From Deltaproteobacteria bacterium (GTDB lineage: Bacteria; Myxococcota_A; UBA9160; PR03), in contig JAPSFT010000017.1 of assembly GCA_035063765.1 (NCBI GenBank), positions 32,478-96,477 on the forward strand: a stretch of 64,000 nt of DNA. Direction: 5' to 3'. The notes under the pieces are model-generated. The model was given only the letters and a program-made list of their open reading frames with translations. It had not been told where the DNA came from and ran no database searches. Numbering within the stretch: position 1 is the stretch's first letter; each line of letters opens with the position of its first letter. The translations under genes were made by a program, and so were the position numbers. Shown in pieces: positions 31,789 through 40,376 of the stretch.

Positions 31789-34275
31789 CTAGGCGGGCTC
31801 CTCGGCCGGCTCGATCGCGCCGTCGGCGACGCCCGCGGCGTATTCACGCGCGTCGAGGCCGAGCAGGCCGCGCAGCACCGCGTCGTTGTCCTCGCCGACG
31901 CGCGCCCCCGCGCGGCCGCTGCGGCCCGGGGTGCCGCGCAGGCCGAGCGGCACGCCGGTCGCGACGACGCGGCCCCGGACCATGTGCTCGATCTCCTCGA
32001 AGAAGCCGCGCGCGAGGAGCCCGGGGTCGCGGAGCAGGTCTGCCGCGGTCTGCACGACCCCGGCCGCGACGCCCGCCGCCTGGAGCGCGTGCATCAGCTC
32101 GAAGGCGTCGCGCCCGGCCGTGGCGCGCTCCAGCTCGCGGTCGAGGGCCGCGGCGTGGGCGAGGCGCGCCGCGTGGGTTGCGAAGCGCGCGTCCCGGCCC
32201 CAGTCCTCGCGCGCGAGCACGGCGCACAGGCGCGCCCACTCGCCGTCGCCGGAGACGGAGACGGCGCACCAGCGGTCGTCGCCGGCACAGCGGTAGACGC
32301 CGTGGGGCGCGGCGCGCAGCGAGCGGTTGCCGAGCCGCTCGGGCTCGTGACCGTTCGCGAGCCGTTCGAGCAGCACGGGGCCGATCGCGGCCGCGGCCGC
32401 CTCGTACTGCGCGAGGTCGACGTGCTGGCCGCGTCCGCTCCGCGCGCGGAAGTGGAGCGCGGCCAGCACGGCGACCAGGCCGTGCAGGGCGGCGATCGCA
32501 TCCGGATAGGCGAACTGGGTCACGGCGCAGTCGCGCTCCGGGAAGCCGGAGAGACGCGCCAGCCCGGAGAGCGCCTCGATGTTGGGCCCCCAGGTGACGT
32601 AGCGGGAGCAGGGCCCCGTCCGGCCGTAGCCGGAGCTCGAGAGCATCACCAGCTCGGGCCGGACCCGGCGCAGCGCCTCCCAGCCGAGCCCGAGCTTGTC
32701 GAGCACGCCCGCACTCTGGTTCTCGACCACCACGTCCGCCGTGGCGACGAGCCGCCGGGCCAGCTCGACCGCGCGGGGACGGGTGAGGTCGAGCGCCACG
32801 AAGCGCTTGCCGGCGTTCCAGTCGGTGAACCAGGGCGAGAGCCGGGGCTGGATGCCGCGCTCGGGCTCGCGGGGCGGGACGTACTGGCGCACCACGTCGG
32901 GGCGCCGGTGCGATTCGACCCGGATCACGTCGGCGCCGCACCACGCGAGGAGGCGGCCGATCCAGGGCCCCGCCATCGCGGCCGAGAACTCGACCACGCG
33001 CAGGCCGGCGAGCGGCGGCGCCGGGCCGGATCCCGGGAGATCGACGCCTTCCGGTGTCGGATGCGCCGGGGGGCCCAGCTCGAGCGCCGAGCCGTCGCGG
33101 GCGGCCTCCTCGCGCCGCAGCTCGGCGTCGTGCTCGCCCGGCTGCGGCGCTGGCCGGCGCACCGCCCACGGCGTCTCGGAGAGCCGATAGGGCGCGCCCG
33201 GCATCTGCAGGCAGCCGCGGCCGGCGTGCTCGACCGCGACGAAGAAGCCGCGCGCGGCGAGCTGCGGATCCGCGATCACGGCGCCGGCCCCCTGGAGCGG
33301 CGTGCAGGCGAGGTGGCGGGTCTGCGCCTCGCGGTAGAGCTCGTCGACGCTGAAGCGCTCGGCGAGCTCCACGAGCCACAGGTCGATCAGCTCGCGGTAC
33401 GGGATGCGCCGCGAGGAGGGGCCCTCGAAGAGGGGATCGAGGATCTCCTGGACGCCCGTCACCTCGGCAACCCAGCGCGCCAGCGCCTGCCAGTGCCCGG
33501 GACGGTTCACCATCAGGTAGGCGAGCCCGTCCCGGCAGCGGTAGATGCCCGAGGGCACCGAAGCGAAGAGCCCCGCACCGGCGCGCCGGGGCAGGATGCC
33601 GTCGTCGAGGAACTTCCCGGCCCCACAGATGTGCGACACCGAGGCCACCGCCTCCTGCACCGACACGTCGACGTGCTGCCCCGCGCCGGTGCGCACGGCG
33701 TGGAGCAGCGCGACGAGGCTCGCCGAGGCGGCCACCAGGGACGCCGCCACGTGGGCCTGCCGGCCGGCCAGCCGCACCGGCGGGTCGTCGGCCTCTCCGA
33801 TCACCTGGAGCGCGCCACCGAGCGCGTTCGCGACCAGGTCCGACGAGCGCCAGGCGCGCCGCGGCCCGGTCTGCCCGAAGCCGGTGATCGAGGTCAGCAC
33901 GAGGCGCGGGTTGTCCGCGCGCAGCGCCTCCCAGCCGAGGTCCAGGGCGTCGAGATGGCCGGGCGGGAAGGTCTCCACGACGAGCGCGGCGCCGCGGGCG
34001 AGGCCTCGCAGGCGCGCGCGGTCCGCGGCCCGCCCGAGGTCGAGCGTCAGGCTGCGCTTGTTCGTGTTGGCGTAGAGGAAGGGAAGGCTCCGGTCGGCGC
34101 CGGCCTCGCCGCCCCAGAAGGGAGGGATCCGGCGGCTCGCGTCGCCGCCCGGGGGCTCGATCTTGATCACGTCGGCCCCGAGGTCGGCCAGGAGCTTGCC
34201 GCAGCCCGCGCCCGTCTCGTCGCAGAGCTCGAGCACCCTCGAGCCCCCGAGCGCGCCATCCTGCCCGCCGTCCAC
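31789..34275 (-). CDS. Fused tandem CoA-transferase family III protein (two CaiB domains)
   Basis: 828-residue protein made of two complete CaiB/BaiF domains. Domain 1 spans about 1-390 (GSRVLELCDETGAG, GADVIKIEPPGG) and domain 2 about 420-815 (LAGLRVVEFSAAMAGPWIGRLLAWCGADVIRVESH), joined by a Pro/Gly-rich linker. Domain 2 keeps the catalytic aspartate at about residue 592 (FAYPDAIAAL). Domain 1 has GRQAHVAASL at the equivalent place (around 171-180) and seems inactive. The start is GTG 34275, behind GGAGGAG with short spacing. It stands alone, convergent with the EtfD-like gene. It may be the fused counterpart of the active/inactive pair at 19.8-22.2 kb. Confidence 0.85.
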   Translation of the reverse strand: MDGGQDGALGGSRVLELCDETGAGCGKLLADLGADVIKIEPPGGDASRRIPPFWGGEAGADRSLPFLYANTNKRSLTLDLGRAADRARLRGLARGAALVVETFPPGHLDALDLGWEALRADNPRLVLTSITGFGQTGPRRAWRSSDLVANALGGALQVIGEADDPPVRLAGRQAHVAASLVAASASLVALLHAVRTGAGQHVDVSVQEAVASVSHICGAGKFLDDGILPRRAGAGLFASVPSGIYRCRDGLAYLMVNRPGHWQALARWVAEVTGVQEILDPLFEGPSSRRIPYRELIDLWLVELAERFSVDELYREAQTRHLACTPLQGAGAVIADPQLAARGFFVAVEHAGRGCLQMPGAPYRLSETPWAVRRPAPQPGEHDAELRREEAARDGSALELGPPAHPTPEGVDLPGSGPAPPLAGLRVVEFSAAMAGPWIGRLLAWCGADVIRVESHRRPDVVRQYVPPREPERGIQPRLSPWFTDWNAGKRFVALDLTRPRAVELARRLVATADVVVENQSAGVLDKLGLGWEALRRVRPELVMLSSSGYGRTGPCSRYVTWGPNIEALSGLARLSGFPERDCAVTQFAYPDAIAALHGLVAVLAALHFRARSGRGQHVDLAQYEAAAAAIGPVLLERLANGHEPERLGNRSLRAAPHGVYRCAGDDRWCAVSVSGDGEWARLCAVLAREDWGRDARFATHAARLAHAAALDRELERATAGRDAFELMHALQAAGVAAGVVQTAADLLRDPGLLARGFFEEIEHMVRGRVVATGVPLGLRGTPGRSGRAGARVGEDNDAVLRGLLGLDAREYAAGVADGAIEPAEEPA

Positions 34276-34423
34276 CCGCTCCTCCCCCTGCTCCTCGGGC
34301 CTCGCGCCGGCGCCTGCCGGGCGCGACTGTATCGCGCCCGGGTCCCCGCCCGACCCGGATCCTCCGCGCCGGCCTATGATCGGGAGGACGGCGGCGCAGC
34401 GCCCGTTCCGAGGAGATCCCGGC

Positions 34424-35308
34424 ATGTCGACGAAGCTCGCGCTCCTGGCACTGCGGCTCCTGGCGCTCTCCTTCGCGCTGGTCGGCACGCAGTTCGCGCT
34501 GGCCCCGGACGCGACGATCCGCGGGCTCGACGCCGCGGGCGCCTGGCTCGGCGACTTCGCACCGACGCCCGCGACCGGTGCGCGCCTGTGGCTCGCGCTG
34601 GCGGTCGCGTACATGGTGCTGGTGACGCTGCTCGCCTGGCTCGCGCAGCGCGACCTCGCGCACGCGCGCCCGTATCTCGCGCTGCTCTTCGCAGGCAAGG
34701 CGAGCTCGTCGCTGGGGGCCCTCGCGGCCTACCACGGCGTCGCGCCGGCCTTCCCCTACCTCGCGAACTTCCTGGTCGACGGCGCGATCGCCGCGGGGGT
34801 CGCCGGGATCTGGCTGGCGGCCCCGCAGCTCGCCGCGGAGCTCCACGCGCCCCGGCCGAGCGCGGCTCCCGCCCTCGGGGCCCGCGGCCGGCGCGTGCTG
34901 CGCGCGGCGCTCGAGGCGCTGGCGCCCCCCGGTGCGGGAGCGATCCCGCGCGATGCCGACCCGGCCGCGTGGACGGCGGCGGTCGAGGACTTCGCGCGCG
35001 GCGCCGGTGGGCTCGCCGGGGTACGCGCGCTGCTCTGCGCGCTCGAGCTCTCGCCCTTCGTGCTGCCTCCCGTCTGGCTGCGCCGCTTCTCGAAGCTCGC
35101 GCTCGAGGACCGGGTGCGCGTGCTCGAGGCATGGGAGCACTCGCGCCTGCCGGGACGCCGGGAGGGCGTGGCGCTGCTCAAGCTCCTCGCGCTGCCGCAG
35201 ATCTACGGGGAGCCCGAGCTGCTGCGGGCCCTGGGTTATCCCGACCCGCTCGACCGCGTGCCGCTCGACGAGCCGCTTGCCGCCCCGCGCGCCGGGGTCG
35301 CGCCGTGA
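34424..35308 (+). CDS. Membrane protein fused to GMC-oxidase N-terminal helical region
   Basis: 294-residue protein. Residues 5-150 form four hydrophobic helices (LALLALRLLALSFALVGTQFALA, then LWLALAVAYMVLVTLLAWLA and two more). Residues 160-294 contain FVLPPVWLRRFSKLALEDRVRVLEAWEHSRLPGRREGVALLKLLALPQIYG, which resembles the helical N-terminus of long-chain alcohol oxidases. The next gene, which overlaps by four bases, encodes the GMC catalytic domain, so this looks like a split oxidase whose first part is a membrane anchor. The ATG at 34424 has AGGAGA upstream. Electron acceptor and substrate are unknown. Confidence 0.7.
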   Translation: MSTKLALLALRLLALSFALVGTQFALAPDATIRGLDAAGAWLGDFAPTPATGARLWLALAVAYMVLVTLLAWLAQRDLAHARPYLALLFAGKASSSLGALAAYHGVAPAFPYLANFLVDGAIAAGVAGIWLAAPQLAAELHAPRPSAAPALGARGRRVLRAALEALAPPGAGAIPRDADPAAWTAAVEDFARGAGGLAGVRALLCALELSPFVLPPVWLRRFSKLALEDRVRVLEAWEHSRLPGRREGVALLKLLALPQIYGEPELLRALGYPDPLDRVPLDEPLAAPRAGVAP

Positions 35309-36810
35309 GCCCCGATCCCGAGCGCCCGGGCGACGTCCAGGAGCGCGCCGAGGTCGTGGTGATCGGCACGGGGGCGGGCGGCGCGGTGGTGGCGGCGGAG
35401 CTCGCGGCGGCGGGGATCGACGTCGTCGTGCTCGAGGAGGGCGACGACCCGGCGCGGCTCGCGCCGCGCCTGGGCCCCCTCGCGCGGATCGGCGCGCTCT
35501 ACCGCAACGGCGGCATGACGGGCGCCTTCGGCAACGCCTTCATCGGGGTCCCGATCGGCCGGACCCTGGGCGGCACGACGGCGATCAACTCGGGCACCTG
35601 CTGGCGCGCGCCCGCCGAGGTGCTCGCGCGCTGGGAGCGCGAGACCGGCGTCCGGGGCCTCGCCGACGGCGGGCTCGACGCCGAGTACGCGCGGGTCGAG
35701 GAGGTGCTCTCGGTGTCGCGCGTGCCCGAGGCCCTGCTCGGCCCCGGAGCCCGGCTCGTGCGCCGCGGGGCGGAGGCGCTCGGGCTGCACACGGAGCCGC
35801 TCCCCCGCAACGCGGTCGGGTGTCGAGGCACCGGCGTCTGCGCCTTCGGCTGCCCGCGGCGCGCCAAGCAGTCCACCGACGTCTCCTACATGCCGCGCGC
35901 GCTCGCAGCGGGCGCGCGGCTCCATCTGCGCGCCCGCGCCGAGCGCATCGAGCTCGAGCACGGCCGCGCGGCGGGCGTCGTCGCCACCCGCCTCGACGGG
36001 CAGGATCGGCCGGTCGGCACCTTGCGCGTGGCGGCGCCGCGCGTGGTCGTGGCGGCGGGGGCCCTCCTCACGCCCGGCCTGCTCGCGCGCAGCGGGCTCG
36101 CGCCGCGCGGATCGCCGGTAGGCCGGCATCTCCGCCTGCACCCGGCGTCGCGCGTGGCGGCGCGCTTCGACGAGCCGGTGCGCGCCTGGGAGGGCGTGCC
36201 CCAGAGCCTCCAGGTCCGCGACTTCGAGGACGAGGGCATCGTGCTCCAGGGCATCTGGGTGCCGCCCGACCTGCTCGCGGCCACCGTGCCCGGAGCCGGG
36301 CGGGCGCACGCCGAGCGCATGCAGGCCGTCGACCACCTGGCGTCGTTCGGCGCCCTGATCAGCGACACCAGCGAGGGTCGAACCACGGGCGGTCGCGGCT
36401 TCGCCTGGTACCGGATGGGCCGCGACGACGTGCGCCGCATGCAGCGGGCCGTGTCGCTGCTCGCGCGCATCTGGTTCGCCGCGGGCGCACGCGAGGTCTA
36501 CCCGGGGGTGCGCCAGGCGCCCGTCCTGCGTTCGGCCGCGGAGGCGGAGGCGCTCGGGCGCGCCTCCCTGCGCGCGGCGGACTTCGAGATGATGGCCTTC
36601 CATCCGATGGGCACGGCGCGGATGGCGGCCGATGCGTCGCGCGGCGCCGCCGACCCCGCGGGACGGCTCCATCACGCCCCGAGCGTGATCGTCGCGGACG
36701 CGAGCCTCCTGCCGGGCTCGACGCGGCTCAACCCCCAGCTCACGATCATGGCCCTCGCGACCCGGATCGCCCGCGGGCTCGCGGCCGAGCTCCGGCCCGG
36801 CGGGGCGTAG
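35305..36810 (+). CDS. GMC-family FAD oxidoreductase (long-chain alcohol/sterol oxidase-like)
   Basis: 501-residue flavoprotein with the FAD dinucleotide fold VVVIGTGAGGAVVAAELAAAG (about 13-33) and the GMC block LGGTTAINSGTCWRAP (about 89-104). The C-terminal catalytic region reads FHPMGTARMA, then ADASLLPGSTRLNPQLTIMALATRIA. CRGTGVCAFGCPRRAKQS in the middle is typical of the alcohol/cholesterol oxidase branch. It oxidises an alcohol to an aldehyde or ketone. The GTG start overlaps the stop of the membrane partner (GTGA), so both probably form one membrane-bound oxidase. Substrate not identifiable. Confidence 0.87.
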   Translation: MSPDPERPGDVQERAEVVVIGTGAGGAVVAAELAAAGIDVVVLEEGDDPARLAPRLGPLARIGALYRNGGMTGAFGNAFIGVPIGRTLGGTTAINSGTCWRAPAEVLARWERETGVRGLADGGLDAEYARVEEVLSVSRVPEALLGPGARLVRRGAEALGLHTEPLPRNAVGCRGTGVCAFGCPRRAKQSTDVSYMPRALAAGARLHLRARAERIELEHGRAAGVVATRLDGQDRPVGTLRVAAPRVVVAAGALLTPGLLARSGLAPRGSPVGRHLRLHPASRVAARFDEPVRAWEGVPQSLQVRDFEDEGIVLQGIWVPPDLLAATVPGAGRAHAERMQAVDHLASFGALISDTSEGRTTGGRGFAWYRMGRDDVRRMQRAVSLLARIWFAAGAREVYPGVRQAPVLRSAAEAEALGRASLRAADFEMMAFHPMGTARMAADASRGAADPAGRLHHAPSVIVADASLLPGSTRLNPQLTIMALATRIARGLAAELRPGGA

Positions 36811-36825
36811 TCCGAGCGGCGGGGT

Positions 36826-37131
36826 CTAACGCGGCCGGAGGATGAACCCGCAGGCCATGCAGTGGTGGGGATTCCAACGCGGACCGAGGTGCCTGCGGCA
36901 CGCGGGGCAGCGCCAGTTGACCCAGGAGAAGACCACCGCGACCCCGAGCAGGAACGCCGCGCCGAGCAGGATCGGGAGGAGACCCAGGTCGACCGAGTAG
37001 CGGGGCGCCTTGACGAGCAGGAAGAGCGCGCCACCCGCGGGTGCCACGGCGGCCACCTGGTACTGCCTCGTCTGCCGGAACCGGGCCCGGAGCGCCGCCG
37101 TGCGGTTGTCGCCGAACTTCACCGTTCCCAC
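36826..37131 (-). CDS. Small two-TM protein with C-terminal zinc ribbon
   Basis: 101-residue protein. The N-terminus is basic, then come two hydrophobic helices (YQVAAVAPAGGALFLLV and LLPILLGAAFLLGVAVVFSWV). The C-terminus is a four-cysteine zinc ribbon (CPACRRHLG and CMACGFILR). GTG 37131 was chosen because GGAG lies eight bases upstream. The longer frame starting at 37197 would begin inside the operator at 37183-37198, which argues against it. With the GTG start, the operator lies about 52 bp upstream. Function unknown; perhaps a small membrane regulator or stress protein sharing a divergent promoter with the 2OG oxygenase. Confidence 0.6.
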   Translation of the reverse strand: MGTVKFGDNRTAALRARFRQTRQYQVAAVAPAGGALFLLVKAPRYSVDLGLLPILLGAAFLLGVAVVFSWVNWRCPACRRHLGPRWNPHHCMACGFILRPR

Positions 37132-37182
37132 CCTGCGTGTCTCCTCCTGCGGCGGAACGTGGGAGCCCCTCCCGCGCTGGGA

Positions 37183-37198
37183 TATGACCGTCGTCATA
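37183..37198. promoter_or_regulatory. Palindromic operator (site 3 of 8), divergent promoter
   Basis: Exact TATGAC-CGTC-GTCATA, a perfect 8-bp inverted repeat without spacer (arms TATGACCG/TCGTCATA pair in the outer six bases). It lies 52 bp upstream of the zinc-ribbon protein GTG and 76 bp upstream of the 2OG-oxygenase ATG, so it could control both divergent units. Confidence 0.72.
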
Positions 37199-37273
37199 GG
37201 AACCTGCGAGCGAAGCGCAAACCTCCTCGCTCACACCCCCCGAGATCCGATCCGCAGCGAGCCGGAGGATGCC

Positions 37274-38035
37274 ATGAAGGACTTCTTCCACTACGACCAC
37301 CTGCGCCTGCGCTACGACCCCTTCCCGATCGGCCTTGCGCGCCCGCTGATGGATCCGGCGGACTACCGCGCGCTGCTCTCCGCATGGCCGTCGCGCGAGC
37401 GCTTCACCTCGCTCTCCAAGGTCGGCGACAAGCTCACGCTCTCGGAGCGTTTCAACGGCGACCAGTACCGCGACCTCATGACGAGCGACCCCTTCTGGCG
37501 CGAGCTCCACGGCTGGATCAAGAGCGACCGCTTCGTGCGGGGCGTGCTCGCCGCGCTCGCCGAGCGCCACGTCGATCTCGGCTTCGATCTCGGCGAGAAA
37601 CGGAGCGTCCTGCTGCTCCGGCGGCTCGCGGACGCCTGGCGGGGCGGCTCGCGCACGAGCTCGCTCGAGCTGCACTCGCGCTTCGAGCTCTCCATGATGC
37701 CGGCCCGCGGCGGCCACATCCTCCCGCACACCGACGGCGTCCAGAAGGTGGTGACGCTGGTGGTCTCGGTGCTCGAGGAGGGGGAGTGGGATCACGCCTG
37801 GGGAGGCGGCACCGACATCAACCGCCCCAAGGACGACACCCGGATCTTCAACCGGCGCAACGCGCAGCTCTCCTTCGACGAGGTGACCGTGCTCGACACC
37901 TTCGCCTTCGAGCCGAACCAGGCCGTCATCTTCGTGAAGACCTTCAACTCGCTCCACTCGGTGCGGCCGATGACCGCACCCGACCGCGAACGCATGCGGC
38001 GCACCCTGACGATCAACATCGAGATCCCGAGCTGA
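37274..38035 (+). CDS. 2-oxoglutarate/Fe(II)-dependent oxygenase
   Basis: 253-residue double-stranded beta-helix oxygenase of the prolyl-4-hydroxylase-like superfamily. The iron triad is HTD at residues 152-154 (ILPHTDGVQK) and a distal histidine at about 228 (FNSLHSVRPM), with a downstream arginine-rich segment RERMRRTLTINIEI to bind 2-oxoglutarate. MMPARGGHILPH resembles proteins that hydroxylate small molecules or saccharide-linked substrates. The ATG at 37274 follows GGAGG. It is the first gene of a plus-strand run with a putative glycosyltransferase (27 bp gap), suggesting modification of a glycan or small metabolite. Confidence 0.83.
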   Translation: MKDFFHYDHLRLRYDPFPIGLARPLMDPADYRALLSAWPSRERFTSLSKVGDKLTLSERFNGDQYRDLMTSDPFWRELHGWIKSDRFVRGVLAALAERHVDLGFDLGEKRSVLLLRRLADAWRGGSRTSSLELHSRFELSMMPARGGHILPHTDGVQKVVTLVVSVLEEGEWDHAWGGGTDINRPKDDTRIFNRRNAQLSFDEVTVLDTFAFEPNQAVIFVKTFNSLHSVRPMTAPDRERMRRTLTINIEIPS

Positions 38036-38062
38036 GGCGCCGCCCGCACACCGGGAGGGACC

Positions 38063-38971
38063 GTGTCCGACAAGCCCTGCATCTTCGTCCACACCAACCA
38101 CCGCCAGTACGTGGGTGCGCTGGTGTCGCAGTACTCGATGCGCCGGAACGCGCGCGACCCCGGCGCCTTCGACGTCCAGATCCTCGACGCCCGCGACCAC
38201 GCCTTCCTGCGCGCGCGGGAGGGCCAGACCTTCCTGCGCAACGGCCGGCGCGTGGTCTGGCGCTTCGAGGACCTCCAGTCCTTCACCCCCCTGCGCTTCC
38301 TTCCGCCGGAGCGGATGGGCTACCAGGGGCGCGCCCTGGTGGTCGACCCCGACGTCTTCGCCGTGGGGGACGTGACCGAGCTCCTGACCCGCGACATGCA
38401 GGGCAAGGCCATCCTGTGCCGGATGCGCGCCAAGTCGAAGGGCGAGGCCGGCGGCCGGGCGAGCAGCGTCATGCTGCTCGACTGCGCGCGCCTGCGGCAC
38501 TGGCGCTGCGAGCACGACTTCGCGGAGCTCTTCGAGGGCGAGCGCGACTACCAGGACTGGATCTGCCTGAAGCTCGAGCCGAGCGACTCGATCGGGCTCT
38601 TCGAGGACGAGTGGAACGACTTCGATCGCCTGACGCCGGCCACCCGGCTGATCCACAACACGAAGCGCCAGACCCAGCCCTGGAAGACCGGGCTGCCGCT
38701 CGAGTTCGAGCCGTCCCCGCGCCCGGTGCGGGCAAACGAGCCGGCGACCTGGATCCGGCCGGTGAAGCGGCTGCTCGGGCGGGACGGCCGTCCGAAGCAC
38801 TACGCGCCGCACCCCGACCCCCGCCAGGAGCAGCTCTTCTTCGGCCTGCTGCGCGAGTGCCTCGACCAGGGCATCGTGAGCGAGGCCATGCTGCACGACG
38901 AGATGGCCCAGGGGCACGTGCGCCGGGACGCTCTCGAGGTGCTGAAGCGCACGCCTCCGCTGGCCGCCTAG
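38063..38971 (+). CDS. Putative glycosyltransferase (GT-A fold, GT8-like)
   Basis: 302-residue protein starting at GTG 38063. It opens KPCIFVHTNHRQYVGALVSQYSMRRN, like nucleotide-sugar GT-A enzymes of the glycogenin/GT8 type. A candidate metal-binding motif is RALVVDPDVFAVGDV (about 90-105), and SSVMLLDCARLRHW follows, which in GT8 proteins lies near the acceptor site. No membrane segment is visible. It probably acts with the 2OG oxygenase just upstream. The family assignment is from fold-like pattern only; other sugar-binding activities cannot be excluded. Confidence 0.6.
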   Translation: MSDKPCIFVHTNHRQYVGALVSQYSMRRNARDPGAFDVQILDARDHAFLRAREGQTFLRNGRRVVWRFEDLQSFTPLRFLPPERMGYQGRALVVDPDVFAVGDVTELLTRDMQGKAILCRMRAKSKGEAGGRASSVMLLDCARLRHWRCEHDFAELFEGERDYQDWICLKLEPSDSIGLFEDEWNDFDRLTPATRLIHNTKRQTQPWKTGLPLEFEPSPRPVRANEPATWIRPVKRLLGRDGRPKHYAPHPDPRQEQLFFGLLRECLDQGIVSEAMLHDEMAQGHVRRDALEVLKRTPPLAA

Positions 38972-38981
38972 AGGCGGCGCC

Positions 38982-39605
38982 TTGCGAGGGGAGGACGTCG
39001 CCAACAGCGTCACCCACGGGCTCGGCCTGCTGGCGAGCCTCGTCGGTCTGCCCGTCCTGGTGCTGGCCGCAGCGGGCCGCGGTGATGCCCTCGAGGTCGC
39101 CGGCGCGAGCGTCTTCGGCGCGTCGCTGGTGGCGCTCTACGCGGCGTCGACGACCTATCACGCCTGGCCGCGCACCCCGACCCGGGGGACCCTGCAGGTG
39201 GTGGACCACGCCGCGATCTACCTCCTGATCGCGGGCACCTACACGCCCTTCACGCTGGGCGTCCTGCGCGGGGCCTGGGGCTGGACGCTCTTCGGGGTCG
39301 TCTGGAGCCTCGCGGCGGCCGGCGTCGTGACGAAGCTGCTCCTGGGGGTTCGTGGTCCCCGCCTCTCGACCGTGCTCTACGTCGCCATGGGCTGGCTCGG
39401 GATCGTCGCGATCCGGCCGATGACCGAGCATCTGCCGGCGGCAGGCCTGGCCTGGCTCCTCGCCGGCGGGCTGCTCTACACCGCGGGCATCGCGTTCTAC
39501 GCCTGGGAGCGCCTGCGCTACGGGCATGCCGTCTGGCATCTCTTCGTGCTCGGCGGGAGCGCCTGCCACTTCGTGGCCGTGCTCCGCTACGCGCTGCCGG
39601 CCTGA
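38982..39605 (+). CDS. Hemolysin III family (YqfA/PAQR-like) membrane protein
   Basis: 207-residue seven-helix membrane protein of the hemolysin-III/PAQR family. The conserved polar residues are NSVTHGLG (helix 1), STTYHAWPR (helix 2) with DHAAIYLLIAGTYTPF after it, and HAVWHLFVLGGSACHF in the last helix, giving the zinc-binding histidine set. The start appears to be TTG 38982, ten bases after the glycosyltransferase stop. Bacterial members affect membrane homeostasis; the name hemolysin is historical. It is probably at the end of the operon that begins at 37274. Confidence 0.87.
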   Translation: MRGEDVANSVTHGLGLLASLVGLPVLVLAAAGRGDALEVAGASVFGASLVALYAASTTYHAWPRTPTRGTLQVVDHAAIYLLIAGTYTPFTLGVLRGAWGWTLFGVVWSLAAAGVVTKLLLGVRGPRLSTVLYVAMGWLGIVAIRPMTEHLPAAGLAWLLAGGLLYTAGIAFYAWERLRYGHAVWHLFVLGGSACHFVAVLRYALPA

Positions 39606-39807
39606 GAGCCTGTGAGGGAATCGGCGACCGAGCAGCGCGCCGTCGCCGGTAGGCCAGATGCAAGGCGCGACGACGAGTCCGATCGCTCTGAGCCCTCCCG
39701 GCGGGCGCCGGGCCGTGAGATCGGTCACCGTCGGGTCGGTCACGAGCCGGGCCTCGCGACCGTACGGATCGCCGGGCCCGGGAGAGTGTGAGGAGGAGCT
39801 TCCAGGC

Positions 39808-40242
39808 ATGATCGAGAAGACCATCGAGGTCTGGCATCGCATCGTCCGCGGGGAGCTCCCGGGCGGCCTCGACGAGCTCCTGGCCGACGACTGTGTCTTC
39901 CATTCGCCGATCGTGTTCACGCCCCAGAAGGGCAAGGCGATCACCAGGCTCTATCTCGAGGCGGCGGGGGCCACCTTCCGCGGCGAGGGAGACGGACGCG
40001 GGCTCGAGGGCGGCGTTCCCGAGGCGAAGCTCCGCTACGTGAAGGAGGTCCTGTCGGGCCGCCACGCCGTGCTCGAGTTCGAGGCCACGGTGGACGGCAA
40101 GACCGTGAACGGCGTCGACATGATCACCTGCGACGACGCGGGCCGGATCGTCGAGTTCAAGGTGATGGTCCGCCCCCTCCAGGCCGTGAACCTGATGCAC
40201 CAGAAGATGGCGGCGATGCTCGAGCAGCTGAAGCCGCGCTGA
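39808..40242 (+). CDS. SnoaL/NTF2-like fold protein
   Basis: 144-residue single-domain NTF2-fold protein. It opens MIEKTIEVWHRIVRGELPGGLDELLADDCVFHSPIVF, the usual start of SnoaL-like proteins, and ends with the curved sheet strands DMITCDDAGRIVEFKVMVRPLQA. Such proteins are small-molecule binding enzymes or cyclases. The ATG follows AGGAGGAG, a strong ribosome site. The 202-bp gap before it (39606-39807) has no recognisable gene. It lies immediately upstream of operator site 4, but on the wrong side to be controlled by it. Confidence 0.8.
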   Translation: MIEKTIEVWHRIVRGELPGGLDELLADDCVFHSPIVFTPQKGKAITRLYLEAAGATFRGEGDGRGLEGGVPEAKLRYVKEVLSGRHAVLEFEATVDGKTVNGVDMITCDDAGRIVEFKVMVRPLQAVNLMHQKMAAMLEQLKPR

Positions 40243-40257
40243 GGGGGCGCCGCGAGC

Positions 40258-40273
40258 TATGACGACAGTCATA
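40258..40273. promoter_or_regulatory. Palindromic operator (site 4 of 8), radical SAM promoter
   Basis: Exact TATGAC-GACA-GTCATA. A possible -10 element CATACA lies at 40293-40298, about 30 bp from the dyad centre, which would place the site near -40 from transcription start, the class II spacing of Crp/Fnr activators. The radical SAM gene starts downstream at 40377 (or 40314). Confidence 0.72.
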
Positions 40274-40376
40274 CCCCCGGGGTCCCATCCCTCATACAAA
40301 GGCCGACACGAAGGTGGGCGGGGCTTGGAGCGTGACGAGGGTGATCGCGGCCGGCCGGGGTTCGGGTGAGGCGCTG

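Noticed and set aside
34376..34391. TATGATCGGGAGGACG upstream of the membrane protein gene at 34424, as a ninth operator
   Set aside because: Only the left half-site is present; the right half (GGACG) does not match TCATA.
37131..37197. N-terminal extension of the zinc-ribbon membrane protein to the ATG at 37197
   Set aside because: That ATG lies inside the operator palindrome, and the downstream GTG has a good ribosome-binding site.
39606..39807. A small gene or RNA in the 202-bp gap before the SnoaL-like gene
   Set aside because: No start with a ribosome site and no stable long stem were found; nothing beyond the leader could be supported.
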